Assembly (NCBI GenBank): GCA_001805645.1
Contig: MHGQ01000014.1
Location: 49,325 to 105,449, forward strand
Source of the DNA: Omnitrophica WOR_2 bacterium RIFCSPHIGHO2_02_FULL_50_17
GTDB taxonomy: Bacteria > Omnitrophota > Gorgyraeia > Zapsychrales > Zapsychraceae
DNA length: 56,125 nt
Direction: 5' to 3'
The notes beneath the pieces are model-generated. The model searched no databases, was not told where the DNA came from, and saw only the letters and a program-made list of their open reading frames with translations. This document shows positions 20,034 to 30,300 of the stretch, in pieces; the first letter of the stretch is position 1, and each line of letters opens with the position of its first letter. The translations under genes were made by a program, and so were the position numbers.

Positions 20034-21880
20034 CTTAAATGCCTTTCCAGATAATCGATAATTTTTTGCACGCGTTCGTAGCTCCCGCTCATGGCCGTTT
20101 CATCCAGCGCCGCCGGCGCATAGCGCACGGCATCACATTCTTCGAAGATGTGTTTCAGCTCTTCCAGGACAGCGGGCTCGATACATCCGGATAACCGCGG
20201 CTGCACGGTTGCAAAGGTCACGGCCCCTGAGGAAAGATGCAGTTTATTCCCCAGATACTGCTGCAGCGTCTTGAAAAGGGCGGTATAAAACTCTCCCTTT
20301 TGGTTCAAGGCCTTCAGGCGCGCGGCCTGCCTTAGGCCTTTGCCGGCCTCTTTAGGGGCCAACAGACGTCTGGCATACACGACATCGGTTTCCATCTTGT
20401 GCGTCCTTTGATAAAACGCATAAAGCGCTATCCACACCCCCACGCCGATGACAATCACCGTATAAAACCGGCTGTCATGACAAACATGCCTGCCCATCAG
20501 ATAAAATGTGCCTGGGCTGTCTTTAATGAAAATAATGTCCTGACCCACGACTTCCGGTTCCACAATGTCCAGTTGTTTCTCTCCTCCGACGATCTTTAAT
20601 CCCTCCCTGTCTTCGGCCTTGCGGACACGAATCGGAAAAGGCCCGCGGCTGATCGTCTGATATTTCTTAAGGCCCGGGTCAAAATAGAAAAATTCGATCG
20701 CGGGAATATCCTTGATCTCAGAAGAGTTAGGGATCACAACCTGTTCGAGCGTCTTGGCCTGCTCCTCCTCCTTCACTTGCGGATCGTAAATCTTAAACCC
20801 CTGGAGGCTGCTCAAAGCCGGCAATTGAACCGCCTTTAAATTGCCGTCGCCATGGACGTTCATTCTTAAAGTAATCGGATCGCCGGCATTGACCTCCAGC
20901 GGACTGGCAGAGACATCAAAGTTAAACTGTCCCACAGCCCCTGAAAAATTCTGCGGCTTGCCTTCCTCCGGCAGCGGCAGCACATGCAGGACAGCTTCTT
21001 GCGAGCGCAAAGTAACCGGCCTCTTTTCCTGGCGGTCAAAGAACGCATCGAAAAAGTCATCGTCAAAAATACTGCTTGGTCCCCGTACCCCGGGAGATCC
21101 CCTGGAAGAGGTGCGGACAATAATATTGCATTCTAAGTTTACCGGCCCCAGCGTCAAGTCTCCCGTGCGGGTCGGATAAACGGCCATATTAAATTCAACC
21201 ACCTGATACCGGACGCCCTGCATAATCTGCTGATACTGCTTCGGCCTGTCCAACTTTCCCACGTCAATTCCGATTTGTTTTAATTCGGGGAAATGAATGT
21301 CCGTTACGGTTAAGTCCGTTACATACAGAATAACCCGCACAGGCACTTTTTGATAAAGATAAATTTCCTTTTGTGGAACCTCCAATACTAGAAATATTTT
21401 ATCTTCCAGACGGGATGTCTCTGGCTGGGCCGGCGACGGAGCGGGTGCCGTGCCTGCCGGCAGGCGGGCGGACGTATCCGTGACCTCAATCTCAAGAGGA
21501 TCGGTTGTATAGGTCTTACCGGAGACATGGATGGCAACGGAGGGAATCGTGAGCCTTCCCGTCTTGAGGGGAAATAAGGAATAGACGAACGACTTTGAGC
21601 TCGAATAACGGCCGTTGACGATGGACACCCGCGTTGTCGGCCCGAGATAACGGATATCAAAATTATCGATCTCTGTGAGCGGGAGGGAGACAATTTCCTG
21701 CGTTCCTTCAAGGGTGAAAGTAAGCTGGATTGTCGAGCCGAGACCCACGCTCTTACGGTCAACCTCGGCGTAAAAGCCGATATCCTGAGCTCCCCCCGCC
21801 CTTAAAAGGAGAAACCAAAACCCGAGGCCAATCCAAAATATTTTTCTATATTGCCCAACGAATAATGCCTTTACTCTCAT
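20030..21880 (-). CDS. BatD-like (oxygen tolerance) protein
   Basis: Signal peptide, GFYAEVDRKSVGLGSTIQLTFTLEGTQ..., Ig-like repeats; position in the operon matches BatD. Confidence 0.82.
   Translation of the reverse strand: MRVKALFVGQYRKIFWIGLGFWFLLLRAGGAQDIGFYAEVDRKSVGLGSTIQLTFTLEGTQEIVSLPLTEIDNFDIRYLGPTTRVSIVNGRYSSSKSFVYSLFPLKTGRLTIPSVAIHVSGKTYTTDPLEIEVTDTSARLPAGTAPAPSPAQPETSRLEDKIFLVLEVPQKEIYLYQKVPVRVILYVTDLTVTDIHFPELKQIGIDVGKLDRPKQYQQIMQGVRYQVVEFNMAVYPTRTGDLTLGPVNLECNIIVRTSSRGSPGVRGPSSIFDDDFFDAFFDRQEKRPVTLRSQEAVLHVLPLPEEGKPQNFSGAVGQFNFDVSASPLEVNAGDPITLRMNVHGDGNLKAVQLPALSSLQGFKIYDPQVKEEEQAKTLEQVVIPNSSEIKDIPAIEFFYFDPGLKKYQTISRGPFPIRVRKAEDREGLKIVGGEKQLDIVEPEVVGQDIIFIKDSPGTFYLMGRHVCHDSRFYTVIVIGVGVWIALYAFYQRTHKMETDVVYARRLLAPKEAGKGLRQAARLKALNQKGEFYTALFKTLQQYLGNKLHLSSGAVTFATVQPRLSGCIEPAVLEELKHIFEECDAVRYAPAALDETAMSGSYERVQKIIDYLERHLR
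21452..21465. repeat. perfect palindrome GCCTGCCGGCAGGC inside BatD coding sequence
   Basis: gcctgccggcaggc, encoding part of TSARLPAGTAPA. Confidence 0.8.
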
Positions 21881-21886
21881 ATCCGT

Positions 21887-22810
21887 CTACCAGTCTTTAA
21901 GAACAGGCGCTGTGTCTCTTTTTCCCTGAAGAATATTTAAAAGACCTTGAGGTTCTTCCCTCTGCCCATAACCTTCCAGCAGCATCTCGGCCTCCTGTTG
22001 CGTCATCTCCTGCGCATTTCCGGCCCGGGGGGATTGTCCTTCCTGATGTCCACCCTGCGGTTGACTCTGAGGCTGACGCTGTGTCCGCTCATCAGATTCT
22101 GTTGACGGTTGATCCTGCCTGTCTTGTGCAGGCATTCCTTGTTCCGACTCCTGCTGACCTTGCTGCTGTTGGCCTTGGGTTTGTTGCTCCCGTTGGGCTT
22201 CTTGTCCCTCTGGGCCCTGCGACTCGGATTCGGCGGAACGTTCTTGTTTGTTCTCCTCTTTCGGGGGCTCCTGACGCTGCTGATTCTGCCGAGACTGTTT
22301 CTGCTTCTCCAGCAATCGCTCCAGTTCTTTCCCGACGAAATCGTGGTTATACCGCGCATCCTCATCGTTTTTGTTCACGGACAGCGCATTTTCGTACTGC
22401 TTCAATGCCTTTTGAAGCGAGGCAATCGCAAAAAAAATGTCCTTATCCTCTTTAGCTATGCCGGCCATGTAAAAGGCGTTGCCCAGATTATAATGCGCCT
22501 TCTCTTTTAAATCGTCATCCTCGCTTAAAAGGGCCTTCTGCAGATGTTCAATCGCGCGTTCATATTCATCCTGTTTATAAACGGCCGTCCCCATATTAAA
22601 GTGAATAATATCCGACTCAGGATTTTTTTGAAGGGCTTCCTGATACTTTTCGAGGGAATGTTCAAAATCACCTTTCTTATAAAGACGGTTGCCCTCGGCA
22701 ACGGCCATTCTCTGTGAGGCGGCATACGCCTCTGTAGAGAAAAGCGGCGTAAGTAAAAAAACTCCGCCCCCCACAAGGAGCATTATCTTGTTTTTCGGGT
22801 CGTTAACCAT
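21887..22810 (-). CDS. BatC-like TPR protein with Gln-rich C-terminus
   Basis: TPR repeats (YKKGDFEHSLEKYQEALQKNPESDIIHFNMGTAVYKQDEYERAIEHL) followed by Q/E-rich tail. Confidence 0.78.
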   Translation of the reverse strand: MVNDPKNKIMLLVGGGVFLLTPLFSTEAYAASQRMAVAEGNRLYKKGDFEHSLEKYQEALQKNPESDIIHFNMGTAVYKQDEYERAIEHLQKALLSEDDDLKEKAHYNLGNAFYMAGIAKEDKDIFFAIASLQKALKQYENALSVNKNDEDARYNHDFVGKELERLLEKQKQSRQNQQRQEPPKEENKQERSAESESQGPEGQEAQREQQTQGQQQQGQQESEQGMPAQDRQDQPSTESDERTQRQPQSQPQGGHQEGQSPRAGNAQEMTQQEAEMLLEGYGQREEPQGLLNILQGKRDTAPVLKDW

Positions 22811-23784
22811 GTCTCTGCAAAAAGCAAAAGAAATGCCATCGCCAAAGGAATCTGGAACCGGTCATAATAACGCTTTTCCTTCCGGCCTTCGATCTCCCGG
22901 CGCTCCAGCCTGGCCAATTCCTGCCCATAAATCAAATCCAAACCGAACGCCGCACCGCTGGCGCGGACATAAACCCCTCCCGTCGAAAGCGCAATCTCCT
23001 GAAGGAGTTTCTCATTGAGACGGGATTTGACAAAATTGCCCTCACGGTCTTTCAAAAATTCGGCCTCCCCGCTCTCAGAAGCGAATTGAATCAATTCCCC
23101 GTCTTGAGTGCCGATGCCGATACAATATATTTTGATTCCCATTTCTTTGGCCTTCCGCGCCTGGACCAAGGGATCGCCCTCAAGATTATCGCCGTCGGTG
23201 ATCATCACAATGACCTTATATTTATTAAGCACATGATCGTAGCCCCGCAGGGCCTCGGCAATAGCCCGCGATAAGTTGGTCCCCCCCCGAGGCACCGTCT
23301 CCACATTCAGGTCATTTAAGCTTAACAGAAATCCCCCATAATCCACCGTCAAGGGACAAATCATAAAGGCGTCGCCCGCGAAGGCGATGAGTCCGATGCG
23401 ATCCCCTTTTAATTTTTTAATGAGATCTTGGACAGCCAGTTTGGTGCGTTCCAGACGGTTGGGCTTCACATCCTGGGTCAGCATGCTCTTGGAGGTATCC
23501 ACAGCAACCAGGATATCCAAGCCCTGGCGCTTGATCTCCTCCCACTTGAATCCCCATTGAGGCCGCGCGAGGCCCAGAACAGAAAACGCCAAGACCCCCG
23601 TCAGCATAATATATTTCCCCGCCAGCCGTGCCCGGCGAAAGAACGGGACAATAGCATTCCAAAGGTGTTCCTGGGAAAACCGGTGTAAAATTTTTTTGTG
23701 ATACGCGATCCTCCCGTAAAGGAATACCCCCAGGATCAAGACACCCCACAATAAATGCAGCAGGAAAGGCTGCGCAAAACGCAT
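22783..23784 (-). CDS. BatB-like von Willebrand factor A domain membrane protein
   Basis: ILVAVDTSKSMLTQDVKPNRLERTKLAVQDLI MIDAS motif, TM helices at both ends. Confidence 0.85.
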   Translation of the reverse strand: MRFAQPFLLHLLWGVLILGVFLYGRIAYHKKILHRFSQEHLWNAIVPFFRRARLAGKYIMLTGVLAFSVLGLARPQWGFKWEEIKRQGLDILVAVDTSKSMLTQDVKPNRLERTKLAVQDLIKKLKGDRIGLIAFAGDAFMICPLTVDYGGFLLSLNDLNVETVPRGGTNLSRAIAEALRGYDHVLNKYKVIVMITDGDNLEGDPLVQARKAKEMGIKIYCIGIGTQDGELIQFASESGEAEFLKDREGNFVKSRLNEKLLQEIALSTGGVYVRASGAAFGLDLIYGQELARLERREIEGRKEKRYYDRFQIPLAMAFLLLFAETWLTTRKTR

Positions 23785-23785
23785 A

Positions 23786-24781
23786 TCATGGCACCTGAAA
23801 GAATAATGTCTGCGACAAAAGGATCTGGGCCAAGAGAATCCCTAAAGCCGCGAGAAGCACCCTGTCGAAGAGCTCCTCATATTCAAAATAACCGTGTTCC
23901 TCAATCTCTGTCTTCTCCAGGGCATCGATCTCCCTGTAAATCTGGCGCAACGACTCTGTATCGGTTGCCCGGAAATATTTCCCCGCCGTCACAGCAGCTA
24001 TTTTTTGCAGCGTCTCTTCATCCAAATCAATCTGGACCCTTTGATAGACTTTCCGTCCGTAGAAGTCCTGGACAGGAAAAGGCACAAGGCCTTTGGTACC
24101 GGCGCCGATGGTATAAATCTTGACCCCTAAAGCCTGGGCGACACGGGCCGCCGCAAGAGGATCGATCTCCCCTGCGTTATTCATCCCGTCCGTCAGGAGA
24201 ATAATAATCTTGCTCTTGGCCTCGCTTTTTTTCAAGCGGGCCAAAGACGAGGCGACGGCCGAACCGACCGCGGTCCCATCTTTGATGATCCCGAGGCTTA
24301 TAGGTCTTAAGTTGGCCGTCAGCCACGCGTAATCGGTGGTCAAGGGGCACACGGTATACGCCAAAGCCGCAAAAGTCACAAGCCCTATCTTATCGTGTTG
24401 GCGCTGTGCGATAAAGTCCTCAACCACATTTTTCACAATCTCCAGGCGGTTGACACGCTTACTGCCGATGGTAAAATCCTCTGCGGCCATACTTCCCGAG
24501 GAATCAATCGCCAGGATAATGTCGATGCCTTCCGTCTTATGAACCGCTTCCTTCAGCACAGAGCGCGGGCCGGCCAAGGCTATCAAAAACAAAACAAGGA
24601 CAATTCCCCGCAGGACATTCGGCACATGGCGAAACTTGACCTTCCATGAGACGGGAAGCGAGTCCACTAAACTCACCGAAGAAAAACGGACAGCGGCTTC
24701 TTTGCGTCTCTTCCTCAAGAAATACAAGATCCCTAAGGTAACAGGAATCAAAAAAAGAACCCCGAAATCCTTAAATACCAT
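23786..24781 (-). CDS. BatA-like von Willebrand factor A domain membrane protein
   Basis: IILAIDSSGSMAAEDF, ILLTDGMNNAGEIDPLAAARVAQALGVKIYTIGAGTKG. Confidence 0.87.
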   Translation of the reverse strand: MVFKDFGVLFLIPVTLGILYFLRKRRKEAAVRFSSVSLVDSLPVSWKVKFRHVPNVLRGIVLVLFLIALAGPRSVLKEAVHKTEGIDIILAIDSSGSMAAEDFTIGSKRVNRLEIVKNVVEDFIAQRQHDKIGLVTFAALAYTVCPLTTDYAWLTANLRPISLGIIKDGTAVGSAVASSLARLKKSEAKSKIIILLTDGMNNAGEIDPLAAARVAQALGVKIYTIGAGTKGLVPFPVQDFYGRKVYQRVQIDLDEETLQKIAAVTAGKYFRATDTESLRQIYREIDALEKTEIEEHGYFEYEELFDRVLLAALGILLAQILLSQTLFFQVP

Positions 24782-25379
24782 GGCCTCTTCCTGTCATGCT
24801 TTCCACTTCCTTCTTCGTCTCATCAATAAGGCGCCTGGCCAATTGGGTATTCTTGTGCGCCTCCTCGATTCCCGGCCGATGGCGGGCGAATTTGACCATA
24901 TCGCAACAGACAAGGAATTCCCGCAGGACACCCCTTTGCATATCCGTCAACACCGGGGAGTCTTGAAGGGACACGAGGAATTCTTCTGTCGTCATCTCGG
25001 GCGCCCTGATGTTAAACTGCGCCTCGAAATAACGGCGCACAATATCCGACAACCGGCGGTAATACTCCTCCATTTTCCCTTGCGCCAGAAGGGGGCTTTT
25101 CGCCAGGGCCTCCAATTGCTCGCATGCCTCTTCCCAGGGAGTCTTCAATACCGTCTTCGGGGGCGGCTCTTTCTTGGTTTTCATCCATTGGCGGTACACA
25201 AAGAATATAAGACAAAAGATAACGCACAGCCCTAAAAAGACCAATAGAGGCGCGGGGTTGGCCGGTAAGGCAACAGGCGGCCTGACATCCCGGATATCCT
25301 CGGATCCTTGCGCCGCCCTCCCAGCCAGAAGGCACCCACTCCCTAAATATATCCCAAGCCCCTTCAGGAAACATCTCAT
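24771..25379 (-). CDS. DUF4381-like membrane protein of the MoxR/Bat operon
   Basis: Single TM helix after a proline-rich segment, then LEALAKSPLLAQGKMEEYYRRLSDIVRRYFEAQFNIRAPEMTTEEFL. Confidence 0.7.
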   Translation of the reverse strand: MRCFLKGLGIYLGSGCLLAGRAAQGSEDIRDVRPPVALPANPAPLLVFLGLCVIFCLIFFVYRQWMKTKKEPPPKTVLKTPWEEACEQLEALAKSPLLAQGKMEEYYRRLSDIVRRYFEAQFNIRAPEMTTEEFLVSLQDSPVLTDMQRGVLREFLVCCDMVKFARHRPGIEEAHKNTQLARRLIDETKKEVESMTGRGHGI

Positions 25380-26293
25380 GACCGCGCCCTTCGCCTTCGG
25401 CGTTTGAGAAAAAATTTTACCAAGGCATCGGCATAGGGAAGAGAGGTGTGAATATCGATGTGATCCATGCCGATGGCATTAAAAAGCTGTCCGCGTTTTT
25501 TAAGACGCTCTCTATTAAGCGTTTGATATTGAACCCGCAGCTCTCTGCTGGAGGAATCCACATACACCCGCTCTCCCGTCTCGGCATCTTCCAGAAGAAT
25601 CATCCCGCAATCGGGCATCTCACTCTCCCGGAGATCGTTTAAAGTAACGGCAATCATGTCATGGCGTTTATTCGCGATGGATAAGGCCTTTTTAAGCCGT
25701 TCCCGCGCATGATTCTGCCCTCTTGAATCGGCATGTTCCAGGAAATCCGAGACGAGGAAGGCAATCGTCTTTCGGGTCGTAACCTTGCTGAGGTATCCCA
25801 GGGCGCCCACAATGTCGGTAGTATGCCCCTGCGGCTGATAATAAAGCGCCTCGCGAATGATGCGCAAGACATGCTGTAGGCCTTTGCGCGGGGGGATAAA
25901 CTTTTCTATTCTGTCCGTAAAGACAATCAGCCCAACTCTATCGTTATTGCGGATGGCGGAAAAGGCCAGTGTTGCGGCCACCTCGGTCGCGAGCTGGCTC
26001 TTCAACATATTCACCGAGGCAAAACGGCACGAGGAAGAAAGATCAACTAGAATCATAACGGTGAGCTCCCGTTCCTCGACGTATTTCTTGACGTGCGGCT
26101 TTCCGGTGCGGGCCGTGACATTCCAGTCGATGGTGCGGATATCATCGCCGATCTGGTATTCCCGCACCTCGTCAAACTCAATGCCCCGCCCCTTAAAGAC
26201 GCTGTGATACTGGCCGGCAAAGACATCCGTCACCAAACGGGACGTTGTGATCTCGATGCGCCTGACTTTTTGAAAAAGCTCTTTGGGAATCAT
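25376..26293 (-). CDS. DUF58 domain protein
   Basis: FDEVREYQIGDDIRTIDWNVTARTGKPHVKKYVEERELTVMILVDLSSS. Confidence 0.9.
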   Translation of the reverse strand: MIPKELFQKVRRIEITTSRLVTDVFAGQYHSVFKGRGIEFDEVREYQIGDDIRTIDWNVTARTGKPHVKKYVEERELTVMILVDLSSSCRFASVNMLKSQLATEVAATLAFSAIRNNDRVGLIVFTDRIEKFIPPRKGLQHVLRIIREALYYQPQGHTTDIVGALGYLSKVTTRKTIAFLVSDFLEHADSRGQNHARERLKKALSIANKRHDMIAVTLNDLRESEMPDCGMILLEDAETGERVYVDSSSRELRVQYQTLNRERLKKRGQLFNAIGMDHIDIHTSLPYADALVKFFLKRRRRRARS

Positions 26294-26299
26294 CGCGGG

Positions 26300-27295
26300 T
26301 TACGGCACTTCGACCTCATCGAAAATAGCCTTAATGAGATCCTCCGAGGTTTTTTCTTCGGCCTCGGCCTCGTAACTGATGATCACGCGATGGCGCAGGA
26401 CGTCCATGCCGATGGACTTGACATCCTGCGGCGTGACGTAGCCGCGCCCTTGCAAGAAGGCATAGGCCTTGGCGGCAAGGGTAAGATAAATACTGGCCCG
26501 GGGCGAGGCCCCGTAATGGATAAGACCTTTAAGTTCGCTCAAACGATAATTCTGGGGACTGCGGGTAGCATCCACGATATCCACGATGTATTTCTGAATT
26601 TTCTCGTCGATATAAATCTCATCGACCACGGAACGGGCGCGCAAGAGATCCTGAGGGGTGATGATGGTCTGAATGCCAATCGCCGGACTTGTGAAAGACA
26701 TCCTCTGCAATATCTTCAATTCCTCGTCTTTGTTGGGATAATCAACCTTGACCTTCAGCATAAAGCGATCGACCTGGGCCTCGGGCAGAGGATACGTCCC
26801 TTCCTGCTCGATGGGGTTTTGGGTCGCCAAAACCAGAAAGGGTTCCTCCAGCCTGAAGGTCTCCTCGCCGATCGTGATCTGCCGCTCCTGCATGGCCTCT
26901 AAGAGGGCGCTCTGGACCTTGGCCGGGGCGCGGTTAATCTCGTCGGCAAGAATGATATTGGCAAAGAGAGGCCCTTTTTTGACCTTAAACTCCCCTGTGC
27001 GCTGGTCATAAATGAGGGTCCCGGTCAAATCCGCCGGCAGCATATCCGGCGTAAACTGCAGGCGCCGGAATTTTGTCTGAATCGTCGCGGAGATGGTCTT
27101 GACGGCTGTCGTTTTGGCAAGACCCGGGACGCCTTCCAAAAGGATATGGCCGTTGGCCAAAAGCCCTACCAGGAGCCGTTCCAGGAGATCCCTCTGCCCC
27201 ACGATAACCTTTTGGGTCTCCAATAAAATCCCATCGATAAAACTGCTCTCCTTTTTAACCTTTTCGTTAATGGCGGTGATGTCTGAATGGGTCAT
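26300..27295 (-). CDS. MoxR-family AAA+ ATPase
   Basis: GHILLEGVPGLAKTTAVKTIS, LADEINRAPAKVQSALLEAMQERQ, FLVLATQNPIEQEGTYPLPEAQVDRF. Confidence 0.95.
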   Translation of the reverse strand: MTHSDITAINEKVKKESSFIDGILLETQKVIVGQRDLLERLLVGLLANGHILLEGVPGLAKTTAVKTISATIQTKFRRLQFTPDMLPADLTGTLIYDQRTGEFKVKKGPLFANIILADEINRAPAKVQSALLEAMQERQITIGEETFRLEEPFLVLATQNPIEQEGTYPLPEAQVDRFMLKVKVDYPNKDEELKILQRMSFTSPAIGIQTIITPQDLLRARSVVDEIYIDEKIQKYIVDIVDATRSPQNYRLSELKGLIHYGASPRASIYLTLAAKAYAFLQGRGYVTPQDVKSIGMDVLRHRVIISYEAEAEEKTSEDLIKAIFDEVEVP

Positions 27296-27332
27296 GCTCT
27301 TCCTCCGTTATCTTAAACAAAATAGAATTGAC

Positions 27333-30300
27333 CTATTCGAAATAAACGTCGATGCGCCGGACTTTTTTATCCCGGATATCCGATGCGTACGGCGCAGGTA
27401 TCGTTGCCGAAGAAATAACCACAGCCTGCGCGCAACCCGGATAAGTCAGGCGGACCTCGCGGATGCGCGTCCTATAGGTATCCCGACGTTTCGGATTATG
27501 GTAAACAACGAGAATCCATCCCAAGAAATTAAAGGCATAAACGTTGGCAGGCAGCGGGATTTTCTCCGTCCCGTCGGATGCGCGGAAATCATCGAGCGTT
27601 GAGGCCTTCGTGGTAAACAGCCAGCCTGCCAGGATGGGCTTTAAGGTTAGGCTCAACCCCTCAGAGGAGCTAAATGTAAAGGGATTTTTCCCCGTATTCA
27701 TATGAAGCCATATGCTTAAAAATTCGGCCGTGCTCCCCGACAGGCGGGCCACAAACCCCTGGCCATGCAGGGCGCTGTCCTCATGGATACTGCTGACCAA
27801 AAAGGAGGAATTCTCCAAGATGCTTCGGCCGTACTGCTGCGGCTTAAGAAAAGGAATGAACACGTGGCGGAAATTCTCGTAGAACTCGTCATATAATCCG
27901 CCCCTGAGGAGCTCCAGCATCAGTTTATATTCCATATGAAGCCAGATAGAACCGTTCTCCAGCCAGCCGGGAGGGAAAATACGCGTGCGTCCGATCTCCT
28001 CGGTCTCTTGAGACAAATCGGCATTGACCCGGTACATCTTTAATTTTTTATCATAAAGCCCGGTTCGCCGCAGCTTTTGATAGAGAGCGCGCGCCGCTTG
28101 AGGGCCTTCCGCCATCCGCAGGGCATGCACATAGCCCTCCAGAAAAGGCGGCAGGGTATGCCTTTCGAACTCCAACGGCCACACATGACCGCTGGGTTTC
28201 CCGCCGTCCTCCAGCTTTTCGTAACGGCCAACCTCATAATAAAAATAGGTCGCCAAGAACCCTTCTGCCTCATGGGCCGAAACAATGGCCTTTTCCGTCT
28301 TAGCAATAACAAGATCCAGAAAATCTTTAATCTCGGCAACGGAGAATTCTCTTTCGCTTCCGTCGATGCCAAGACGGATTTGATGACGATAATGTTCTTT
28401 CAAATCGTTCGATTTAAACCAATACCCTGAAGGATCGCATTCCAGAGAAAGCACTTGACGTAACTTCACGATAAAATCCGCTAACTCCTCGAAAATTCCT
28501 ACACGGTCGTTGTCGTTAAGGGCAAGCCGGCTGAAGGCCTTAAGGAGAAATCGACTCATCCGTTTGATCTCAAAGGTCTCGCTCACAGAAGACCCCAAAA
28601 GCCCGGGGAGACCATTGAGGGCATCGTACCAGTTGGGTTTGTCCGCCTCCATCTCGACTCCTATGCCGCCGGGATCCAGCGAAGCAATCTTATTGGCGAT
28701 AAGACACAGCAGTTTACAGACAAGATGCGTATGGTAAACCCCGCCTTCCCCTTTCTGAGTACGCAGGAGATTCCCCCGTTCCGTCATCTTATGACTGTGC
28801 GGGTCTTTGGCCACGGATTTATATTGCCGCACCCCCTGGGCCGTGAGGATGTAGCGCTGGGTGCGCGGCACGATATAATGAGTATTCTGGTAAAAATGAA
28901 ACACCTTCCTTTCCAACAACAGGCCGCGCAGGTCCTCCGGATATAGACCTAAATAACTTTCGATTAAGTCCAGATTGTACGTCCAGTGGTCCGTCCAAAA
29001 TCCCTCGCCGTGCTCGGCGCCCTCCTGGGTGTGGCATATCTCTAAAATGAGCCCCAAAAATTTCGGATGAGAAATCTTTAAAGTAACGGCTTTTCGATCC
29101 AGGTATTCCAGGAGGGTGCCCGGCGAAAAACTCTTCGAGAGAAATTCCTTCAGATGTTCTCGTCCCTCTTGAACGTATTGCTCGAGGATATCGCTTAACC
29201 GCTGATGGTCTGTAACCGTCAGGACCGTGCCCTTGACGATAAGCGGATTATAGCCGTCGGCCTGCAGGAGGTTGAGGAAATTGACCACATGGCTGTCGCG
29301 GACATCCGTATTAAACCACACATCATTACGGCGATTTTGGTTAACATCCCGGTAATTGCCGTTCCCTTGCGAATAAAACGTCGGAGAAACCACGAAGTAA
29401 TTGTAATCCCGTTCCAGGTCCCCGTGTTTACGGCTGTAGACATTGAACGTAACGCCCCCTTCACTTGTCTTCACCGAAACGGGAAGCCCCCCGCGCAGGA
29501 TATTATCCAAAAACGTCTGCGTCGTATATAAATCCAGCTCGCGGCAGGAACTTTGCGTCACGGCAAAATTCCTTATCCCGTCGATAATCGCCTCGTTCCT
29601 TTGGGCCTTACGCTCCACGAAACCGGATTGTCTAACCTGCCGCACAATCCTATTAAGTCTTTGCACATCCCGCGCATAACCAAATAAGGAAATAATCTCC
29701 TTTTCCTGATGCGGCTTTAACGGATAGCGCGCGTAGCTGAAAGCCGAAGGCATGCGATTGCTTGTCTGCTGCAGGGAAGGTCCCTGGAATTTCGGATCGA
29801 GGAACCGGACGGGCGCAACGAAATCCTGGGATGCCCCGAAGATACAGGAAGCCTCCGCAATCGGCTCCAGCAGCTGCGCCCCTTGGGAGTGTGGGTCGAA
29901 ACTGAAGAAAAAATTGCCTTCCTGGATATGCGTCACCTGGGGCGTATCAGCCACCTCAACGTTGAGCTGATAAAACGGCGCCTTCTTTTCTAAATTGCGC
30001 ACCTTCACCCACGCCTCGACGGTGCGGGACATGTTCTTCCCCATCCAGTCCTTTAAACCGTAAGGGACAATGACAGGAAGGCCGTCCATAATCTCAATTG
30101 TATACCTGCGGCGGCCGGTGTTCATGACCCTGACCCGCCGCACAATGGCCGCAAACGGCTCCTCCGGCATCGTAAAATAATTTACGCGCACCTCTAAGCC
30201 CAGATCCTTATTGACCTCCACAAGCGTAAGGTCATGCGCGGAGATTATCAAACGCTGCGTCTTGGCAAAATCAGTCCCTTGTAAATAATTTTGAAAAGGC

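Noticed and set aside
22003-22365. Arg/Asn-rich 120-aa ORF in the BatC region
   Set aside because: Alternate frame of the Gln-rich BatC tail, composition artefact.
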